Origin: Streptacidiphilus sp. P02-A3a
Lineage (GTDB): Bacteria; Actinomycetota; Actinomycetes; Streptomycetales; Streptomycetaceae
Direction of reading: 5' to 3'
Assembly: GCF_014084105.1 (NCBI RefSeq)
Contig: NZ_CP048289.1
Location: forward strand, 9,061,922 to 9,125,921
Length of the DNA: 64,000 bases
Shown: piece after piece, positions 58,431-64,000 of the stretch
Layout of the letters: every line of letters starts with the position of its first letter
Numbering within the stretch: the stretch's first letter is position 1
The notes under the pieces: generated by a model
The model's input: only the letters and a program-made list of their open reading frames with translations
Databases searched by the model: none
Told to the model about the DNA's origin: nothing
Program-made: the position numbers and the translations under genes

Positions 58431-60266
58431 ATGGCACCGGGCCACAGCACGGACTGGACCGACGGCCAGGTCTGGCAGACGATCGGCTCATACATTGGGC
58501 TCATCCTTATCATCCGCGTGATCACGCTCGGGTGGCTGCTGCGCTCCCAGGTCGGCTGGCGCAGCCGCGCCGTCGCCGACGAGCGGCGCGCGGAACTGCG
58601 CGCCCACTACGCCGCCGACGCCTCGCAACGGCAGTACGCCCTGCGGCTGCTCGGCCGGGGCTACCCCCGGCACCTCTACGCCACCGGCCTGGACCTGCTG
58701 CTCGGCACCACCATCGTCGGCGGCATGGCCTGGCTGATCTCGCTCGCGCACACCGCCACCGGGCTGAGCCCGGTGGACGAGTCGCTGCGCCGGCAGCTGC
58801 TCGGCGACCCGCCGTGGGCGGCCACCTGGCTGGTGCACGCCTACAGCGGCCAGGACAGCGGGCAGGGCATCGCGGTACTGCTCTGCTGCGCGCTGGCGCT
58901 GCTGTGGACCGCCGCCTGGTTCCGCACCCGCTTCCTGCTGCACTGCACCCGGATGCCGTCCGGCACCTGGGAGCGGTCCGCGCTGCGCCGCCTGCTGCTG
59001 CCGCAGCTCGCGGTGCGCTTCCTGCTGGTGCTGCTGCTCCTGCCGATCGGCGCGATGCTGATCCTGCTGCTGTGGCAGGGCTGCGCGCTGCTGGCCGCCC
59101 GCCGCTTCCACCGTAAGCCGCTGGTCCTGGTCCCGCTCCCGCTGCCGGGCGGCCCGGCGACCACCACCCGGCCGCCGGGCGCCACCGGCCAGCGGCCGGC
59201 GGCGCCGCTGCCGCGCCCCCGGCCGACGGAGCCCTGGCCGCAGGGCGGAACCCAGCCGCAACGGCCGGTCCCGACCGCACCCGCCGCCACCGCACCCGCC
59301 GCCACCGCACCCGGGCTGACCACGCCCGCCGACCCGGCGCCGGTCGCGCCGGTCGCGCCCGCGCCGGTCGTCCGCTGCGCCCCGCTGCACCCGCACGAGC
59401 CGCGCGCCATCGGCCCGTACCGGCTGCTCGGCCGCATCGGCTCCGGCGGCATGGGCATCGTCTACGTCGCCTGCCTGGACGGCTCCGCCACCCAGGTCGC
59501 ACTGAAGACGCTGCGCCGGGACCTGCTGGGCGACGCCGACATCGCCCGGCGCTTCCAGCGCGAGGGCGAGGCCCTGTCCCGGGTCTCCAGCGCCTACGCC
59601 GCCCGGGTGATCGACAGCGGCATCGCCGACGGTGTGCCCTACCTGGCGATGGACCTGCTGGACGGCTCACCGCTGGACGCCCATCTGGAGCGGCAGGGAC
59701 CGATCCGGTCGCAACCGGCACTGCGGGCCTTCGGCCTGGCGGTGGCCGCCGCGCTGGAGGCGGTGCACCGCGCCGGGCTGGTCCACCGCGACCTCAAGCC
59801 CGCCAACATCATGCTGACCACGGCGGGCCCACGGCTGCTGGACTTCGGCATCGCCATGATCCTCGACCAGACCCGGCTCACCCGGACCGGCTTCGGCAGT
59901 CCCGGCACCCTCCCGTACATGGCCCCCGAGCAGTTCCGCGCCGAGCCCGCCGGGCCCTGGACCGACGTCTGGGCATGGGGCTGCTGCATGGTCGCGGCGG
60001 CCGGCGGCCGCAGTCCGTTCCACGGCACGGCCATGGCCGAGATCGCCAACCGGGTGCTGTACCAGGGCCCGGACCCGGACGCCCTGGCGGCGCTGGGCGC
60101 GGTCTCCCCGGAACTGCTGGCCACCGTCCGGCTCGCGCTGACCCCCGACCCGACCGCCCGCCCGGCCGACGGCGCGGCCCTGCTCCGCGCCCTGGCCCAC
60201 GGCGACGAGCGCCCGCCGGAACTCGCCGCGCGGATCTCCGGCGACTGGCGGACGCTCACCCTGTGA
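58431..60266 (+). CDS. Membrane Ser/Thr protein kinase
   Basis: The 611-residue protein has an N-terminal membrane part with helices at about 16-36, 82-108, 145-163 and 190-222, then a Pro/Ala/Thr-rich linker (230-325) and a C-terminal Hanks-type kinase (326-611): GSGGMGIVYVA, Lys359 in ALKTLRRDL, HRDLKPANI (452-460), DFGIA (471-475) and GTLPYMAPEQF. The domain order, membrane first and kinase last, is the reverse of the usual PknB layout. ATG 58431 follows GGGGGAG. It is convergent with the LURP-one gene. Confidence 0.9.
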   Translation: MAPGHSTDWTDGQVWQTIGSYIGLILIIRVITLGWLLRSQVGWRSRAVADERRAELRAHYAADASQRQYALRLLGRGYPRHLYATGLDLLLGTTIVGGMAWLISLAHTATGLSPVDESLRRQLLGDPPWAATWLVHAYSGQDSGQGIAVLLCCALALLWTAAWFRTRFLLHCTRMPSGTWERSALRRLLLPQLAVRFLLVLLLLPIGAMLILLLWQGCALLAARRFHRKPLVLVPLPLPGGPATTTRPPGATGQRPAAPLPRPRPTEPWPQGGTQPQRPVPTAPAATAPAATAPGLTTPADPAPVAPVAPAPVVRCAPLHPHEPRAIGPYRLLGRIGSGGMGIVYVACLDGSATQVALKTLRRDLLGDADIARRFQREGEALSRVSSAYAARVIDSGIADGVPYLAMDLLDGSPLDAHLERQGPIRSQPALRAFGLAVAAALEAVHRAGLVHRDLKPANIMLTTAGPRLLDFGIAMILDQTRLTRTGFGSPGTLPYMAPEQFRAEPAGPWTDVWAWGCCMVAAAGGRSPFHGTAMAEIANRVLYQGPDPDALAALGAVSPELLATVRLALTPDPTARPADGAALLRALAHGDERPPELAARISGDWRTLTL

Positions 60267-60272
60267 CGGCGA

Positions 60273-60767
60273 CTACAGCTTGGTCTCGTGCTCGGCCGCC
60301 TGCATGTGGTCCACGCAGACCGCGACCGACAGCAGCAGCGGAACGTCCTCGCCGTCCTTGATGTCGATGCCGTAGGTGTCCCGGAAGCTGAACCACTTCC
60401 GGCTGATGTGCGCGATCTTGTGGCCGTTCTCCTCGACCACGAACTCGTGGTCGAGGAAGTTGCCGTGCACCTCGTACTCGCGCCCGTCCGCGAGCACCGC
60501 CTCGTACTTGTCGCGGAACGGCGTGAACAGCTTCTTCTTGACGGTGGCGACGACCGCGCCGTCCCGCTCGATCTTCATCGCGTCACGGATGCTGACCAGC
60601 TTCTTCTTCACCACCGCGACCTTGTGGCCGTTGTTGTCCTTCAGCTCGAAGGTGTCCGCGATCCGCAGCACCTTCGCGTCCACCAGGAACATCTTCTCGC
60701 CGTGCTCGGTGGTGATCCAGAAGTCGTCGCCGATCGAGAACATCCGGTCACGCAACAAGAACCTCAT
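60273..60767 (-). CDS. LURP-one-related (scramblase-like fold) protein
   Basis: The 164-residue protein has repeated short beta strands with the patterns MRFLLRDRMFSIGDDFWITT, VRKKL-like Lys-rich turns (VVKKKLVSIRD) and FVVEENGHKIAHISRKW, matching LURP-one-related proteins with a tubby/scramblase-like barrel. The role is unknown. The start is ATG 60767. The stop is six bases from the kinase gene's stop. Confidence 0.88.
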   Translation of the reverse strand: MRFLLRDRMFSIGDDFWITTEHGEKMFLVDAKVLRIADTFELKDNNGHKVAVVKKKLVSIRDAMKIERDGAVVATVKKKLFTPFRDKYEAVLADGREYEVHGNFLDHEFVVEENGHKIAHISRKWFSFRDTYGIDIKDGEDVPLLLSVAVCVDHMQAAEHETKL

Positions 60768-60970
60768 GCCGTACCGCCTCCCTGCGTCGCCCTGCTACCC
60801 CGAGGACGCCTTCCCCGCCCCCACCGGTTTCCACCCACCCCCACCCGAACGGACGCCACCGGAGGCCGGGACTGACGTTCCACGGACTTCCGGAGCAGCC
60901 CCGGTCGCGATTCCCGGCCACCGCCGCACCAGGGACGAGTAACGTCATCCAGGACGAGAGGAGTGACGCC

Positions 60971-61321
60971 ATGAGTCAGCCGGTGCACGACGGGTCCGAG
61001 CTCATCCCACGACCGGAGAAGACCCCGGCCGCGATCAAGGCCGCGCTCGCCGTCGTCGCCCCCGCCCGCCTGCCCGAGATGCTGGAGGGGCAGACCAGGG
61101 CCATGGCCGAGGCCATCGAGAAGGGCAGCATCAGCCCCCTCCAGGCATTCGTGGCGCACTGGGCCACCGTCGTCGAGATCGAACGCCGTCCGGACACCAC
61201 CCGTGCCTACCACCGGGCGAACTACCTCGCGAACCACAGCGAGACCATCGACGAGTGCCGGAGGCAGGCCACGGTGGTCGCCGAGCTCTACCGTTCCGCG
61301 TTCGCGGCGGTGAACGGGTGA
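60971..61321 (+). CDS. DUF6247-like small helical protein (candidate antitoxin)
   Basis: The 116-residue protein is helical (TPAAIKAALAVVAPARLPEM, EAIEKGSISPLQAFVAHW) and resembles DUF6247 family members, which in actinobacteria are often the first gene of a two-gene unit. Its stop overlaps the next start by four bases (GTGA). DNA- or toxin-binding is plausible but not shown. ATG 60971 follows AGAGGAG. Confidence 0.6.
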   Translation: MSQPVHDGSELIPRPEKTPAAIKAALAVVAPARLPEMLEGQTRAMAEAIEKGSISPLQAFVAHWATVVEIERRPDTTRAYHRANYLANHSETIDECRRQATVVAELYRSAFAAVNG

Positions 61322-61575
61322 GCTGGAGCTGGGAATACCTTCCCAGCGAGGAGTACGTCACCGGAGGAGCACCAGCGGAGTTCCTCGCGGCCGTCCACGG
61401 CAAGGCCGACGAACTCGTCAGGGCCGCCGAGGCGCTGTACCTGGACGGCACAGCGTATGAAGGAGCCGGCGAACCGATGCAGTACGTCGACGTGGCCGGT
61501 GGCTTCTTCGCCTACTACGTCGTCCCCCGCCTCGAACTCGTGGTCCTCTGCCAGGTGACCTCGCCCATGACCTGA
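61318..61575 (+). CDS. Small RelE/ParE-like candidate toxin
   Basis: The 85-residue protein (VSWSWEYLPSEEYVTGG to LELVVLCQVTSPMT) has a helix-rich centre and a C-terminal strand typical of RelE/ParE-fold toxins, whose last strands often read as hydrophobic VVxQV. No catalytic Arg/His set can be assigned. It starts in the preceding stop codon (GTG 61318), a common toxin-antitoxin arrangement. Confidence 0.5.
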   Translation: MSWSWEYLPSEEYVTGGAPAEFLAAVHGKADELVRAAEALYLDGTAYEGAGEPMQYVDVAGGFFAYYVVPRLELVVLCQVTSPMT

Positions 61576-61636
61576 CGCGCTCGGCCGCCGCCGCCGGCGG
61601 GAACGCGTCCGCGACCCGATGCGGTTGGATACGGGT

Positions 61637-61759
61637 ATGGCTTCACGTGCACGGGTGCGCGCCCCCCAGCTTGTCGGCGCAGGTGGTTGGCTCAATACGG
61701 GTGGCAGGGAACTGACGCTGGGCGAGTCGCGCGGCAAGATCGTGCTGCTGGACTTCTGA
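61637..61759 (+). pseudogene. Truncated 5' copy of the thioredoxin/NHL-repeat gene
   Basis: ATG 61637 encodes MASRARVRAPQLVGAGGWLN and continues to LLDF before a stop at 61757, 40 residues in all. It resembles the first 40 residues of the intact gene at 63114, and the 16 bases before each are identical (CCCGATGCGGTTGGAT). It is a non-functional duplicate. Confidence 0.85.
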
Positions 61760-61842
61760 GTTTTCTGCTGTCCGAGACCGGTCGCATCAGCACCAATCGT
61801 GCGCTGTTTCCACCACGTCGGCTAGGTTGCCTGTTCGAAATC

Positions 61843-63006
61843 TCAGTCGCCGACCACGGCCGAGACCGAGGACAGAACTCCGGCGACGAAGGCGATGCGC
61901 GCATTGTCGGGGCCTTGGCTCCTGGCAAGGCGAAGCGCCTTCTGGGCCTGCTCGCTGCGTCCGGCGCGCATGAGGGCCACAGCCAGGGTGCAGTAGGCCA
62001 TGGAACGCCGAAGGGGCGCGCTCCCGACCCGGGCGGCAGCCCTGGCCTCATCCACGGCCAGCTCCGCATCGCCCGTGACCAGGTAGTACAGGCTTCGCAG
62101 ATCACTGCCCGAGGTCACCTGAGCGGGCGCGTCACGCATTTCTCGGCACAATTCGAGGAACCGCTCGCGATCGCATGGCTCAGCTGACGTGGCCTCCATC
62201 GCATACGCAAGCGCCCGCGCAAGGGTCTGCTGGGCACCCGCACGTTCCACCGCAGAGACCCCTGGCGCCTTCGCCACGCTCTCCGCGACCCTCACAGCCT
62301 CGCGGTAGCGGCCTTCGCCCAAGAGCACTGGCAGTTCGGCCTTCCTGCCCTCGGCGGAATCGCGCCACTCCGGGTCTGAGCAGTCCTCGATCAACCGCCG
62401 CGCCTCCGTGACACTTCGCTGGAGAGCAGCCAACACCTGCAAGCCCTGATCCCCTCCACGGTTCCGGGAGCCGACGGAGCGGCCGCCCGCCGCGGCACTC
62501 GGGATGCTGCGAAACCCGCCCAGCCGAACCAGTGCCGTCCCGAGGCAAACAATGCCTGCCGCCACCCCGAAGGGCCCCGGAGCGAACAGCAGCCCCCAGC
62601 CCGTCAGCCCTTGAACAGTCAGCGTGATCAGCACGAGAGCCACGAGGCGCGCCTTCGTCGTTCCCGCAGGCTGCACGGCCACCCGAGTCCTGAGCACAGG
62701 GACGGGAATTCGACGGACCATGAGGATCCGGCTGCTGCTGAGGGAGGTGTGGAGCGCAGGCCCCAATCCCCATGAGATGAGCTTGGCCTCCACCCCGAAG
62801 CGACGCCCGAGCATAAGAACGATCAGCGACCACATCATGACCGGCAGGGCTGCGCCCAGATAGGCGCCACCGAGCGAAGCGCCGATCCGCTCTGGAGTGA
62901 CCGGCGCACCGAACAGCGCGAACTCGTATCCACCCAGGACAATCAGCCCTGAAAGCACGCGAATGACGGCCGTGGTGCCAGTTGAGGACGATCTTCGATC
63001 AGCCAT
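61843..63006 (-). CDS. Membrane protein with TPR-like C-terminus, function unknown
   Basis: The 387-residue protein has two or three membrane helices at the N-terminus (AVIRVLSGLIVLGGYEFALF, GAALPVMMWSLIVLMLG), a further pair near residue 130-170 and a helical C-terminal half with TPR-like repeats (LLGEGRYREAVRVAESVA, YCTLAVALMRAGRSEQAQKA). I recognise no enzyme motif. The start is ATG 63006 without a clear ribosome binding site. It sits between the truncated and intact copies of the thioredoxin/NHL gene, which suggests it arrived with that rearrangement. Confidence 0.6.
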   Translation of the reverse strand: MADRRSSSTGTTAVIRVLSGLIVLGGYEFALFGAPVTPERIGASLGGAYLGAALPVMMWSLIVLMLGRRFGVEAKLISWGLGPALHTSLSSSRILMVRRIPVPVLRTRVAVQPAGTTKARLVALVLITLTVQGLTGWGLLFAPGPFGVAAGIVCLGTALVRLGGFRSIPSAAAGGRSVGSRNRGGDQGLQVLAALQRSVTEARRLIEDCSDPEWRDSAEGRKAELPVLLGEGRYREAVRVAESVAKAPGVSAVERAGAQQTLARALAYAMEATSAEPCDRERFLELCREMRDAPAQVTSGSDLRSLYYLVTGDAELAVDEARAAARVGSAPLRRSMAYCTLAVALMRAGRSEQAQKALRLARSQGPDNARIAFVAGVLSSVSAVVGD

Positions 63007-63113
63007 GGCGGAGATGTTCCCAGAAGCGCACCGGACGAGGGACACCGGGGCGTGCCCTCCAGAGGAGAGCAATGCCGGAATACGTCCACAGCCCGATGCG
63101 GTTGGATGCAGGT

Positions 63114-64000
63114 ATGGCAACACGTGCACGCGTTCGCGCCCCCGAACTAGTCGGCAAGGGCGGATGGATCAACACCGGTGGCAAGGACCTCACCCTCGCG
63201 GACTTGCGAGGTAAGTGCGTCATCGTGGACTTCTGGACCTTCTGCTGCATCAACTGCCTGCATGTCCTGGACGAGCTGCGGGAGTTGGAGGAGAAGCACC
63301 GGGACACGCTGGTGATCGTCGGGGTGCACTCGCCGAAGTTCGTGCACGAGGCCGAGCACCAGGCCGTGGTGGACGCCGTCGACCGGTACGACGTGCGGCA
63401 CCCGGTGCTGGACGATCCGCAGCTGGCCACCTGGAAGCAGTACGCCGTGCGGGCCTGGCCGACGCTGGTGGTGATCGACCCCGAGGGGTACGTGGTCGCG
63501 CAGCACGCCGGGGAGGGGCACGCGCACGCCATCGCCGCGCTGGTCGCGGAGCTGGAGGCGGAGCATGCCGCCAAGGGGACGCTGCGCCGGGGCGACAGCC
63601 CGTACGTCGCGCCGGTCGCCGAACCGGGGGTGCTGCGGTTCCCCGGGAAGGCGCTGCGACTGCCCTCCGGCGGCTACCTGGTGGCCGACTCCGGGCACCA
63701 CTCGCTGGTCGAGCTCGCCGAGGACGGCGAGACGCCGCTGCGGCGGATCGGCAGCGGCGAGCGCGGCTTCGCCGACGGCCCCGCCGGGCAGGCCGCGTTC
63801 AGCGAGCCGCAGGGCCTGGCGCTGCTGCCGGACGGCGGGATCGTGGTCGCCGACACCGTCAACCACGCGCTGCGCCGGGTCGACCCGGCTACCGGCGAGG
63901 TGACCACCCTGGCCGGGACCGGACGCCAGTGGTGGCAGAACTCGCCCACCTCAGGGCCCGGGCCCGAGGTGGACCTCTCCTCACCCTGGGACGTCGCCTG
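63114..64000 (+). CDS. Thioredoxin/NHL-repeat protein (runs off the window)
   Basis: The visible part (ATG 63114 to the window end) encodes a thioredoxin fold with the redox motif CCINC in VDFWTFCCINCLHVL, a VHSPKFVHEAEHQ segment, the cis-Pro region AWPTLVVIDPEG and then NHL repeats (GYLVADSGHHSLVELAEDG, in part, and DGGIVVADTVNHALRRV). Proteins of this type are conserved redox-like beta-propeller fusions of unknown substrate. The 3' end is beyond the window. Confidence 0.85.
   Translation, partial: MATRARVRAPELVGKGGWINTGGKDLTLADLRGKCVIVDFWTFCCINCLHVLDELRELEEKHRDTLVIVGVHSPKFVHEAEHQAVVDAVDRYDVRHPVLDDPQLATWKQYAVRAWPTLVVIDPEGYVVAQHAGEGHAHAIAALVAELEAEHAAKGTLRRGDSPYVAPVAEPGVLRFPGKALRLPSGGYLVADSGHHSLVELAEDGETPLRRIGSGERGFADGPAGQAAFSEPQGLALLPDGGIVVADTVNHALRRVDPATGEVTTLAGTGRQWWQNSPTSGPGPEVDLSSPWDVA

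Overview
The window is high-GC actinobacterial DNA. Short overlapping genes, frequent GTG/TTG starts and gene order point to Streptomycetaceae (Streptomyces, Kitasatospora or Streptacidiphilus type). Markers include an Lsr2 paralogue, DUF3073 next to purM/purF, a clpB gene behind an HspR-type HAIR box, and the fba-dedA-pyrE-spermidine synthase-DUF2617-clpB backbone. No rRNA, CRISPR array, transposase or phage gene was seen.

Positions 1-19,500 hold most of the de novo purine pathway on the minus strand: purM, purF, purL-purQ-purS (overlapping), purC and purD. Among them lie an ECF41-type sigma factor with a convergent SDR oxidoreductase, a small transglutaminase-like protein, lsr2, and two glycine tRNA genes. 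The first tRNA has abnormal D and T loops. purA follows at 28.2 kb. Positions 19,600-23,200 carry a GntR regulator, a class III aminotransferase and two GNAT acetyltransferases.

Positions 23,200-28,100 look like an accessory island. It has an alpha/beta hydrolase, a divergently read XRE-type regulator, a radical SAM/SPASM enzyme, a 65-residue peptide ending in a Cys-Ser-Cys motif (candidate RiPP precursor), a GNAT-like protein and a remnant of a PIMT-type methyltransferase. An inverted repeat lies between regulator and enzyme.

Positions 28,200-42,300 are mostly housekeeping: purA, a diacylglycerol-kinase-like gene, DUF3151, fba, dedA, pyrE, aldose epimerase, CoxG-like, spermidine-synthase-like, DUF2617, and a zinc-type ABC importer behind two Zur-like boxes. 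At 42,560-45,123 a flavohemoglobin-like gene overlaps by 4 nt a bacterial nitric oxide synthase oxygenase gene.

Positions 45,143-51,972 are the most unusual stretch. A Crp/Fnr regulator is followed by a compact minus-strand block: a class III nucleotide-cyclase-like protein, a STAND-like protein with a degenerate P-loop, an SPFH-like coiled-coil protein, a DUF4407 membrane protein and a small Pycsar-effector-like (PycTM/DUF5706) membrane protein. The cyclase tail and the STAND-like N-terminus share a short motif. I read this as a candidate signalling or anti-phage conflict system related to, but larger than, Pycsar.

Positions 52,392-64,000 return to chromosomal genes: a class I aminotransferase, a PIG-V-like membrane protein, YbjN, clpB, a membrane Ser/Thr kinase and a LURP-one protein. 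They end in a probable small toxin-antitoxin pair and a duplicated, truncated 5' end of a thioredoxin/NHL-repeat gene, separated from the intact copy by an unrelated membrane protein gene.
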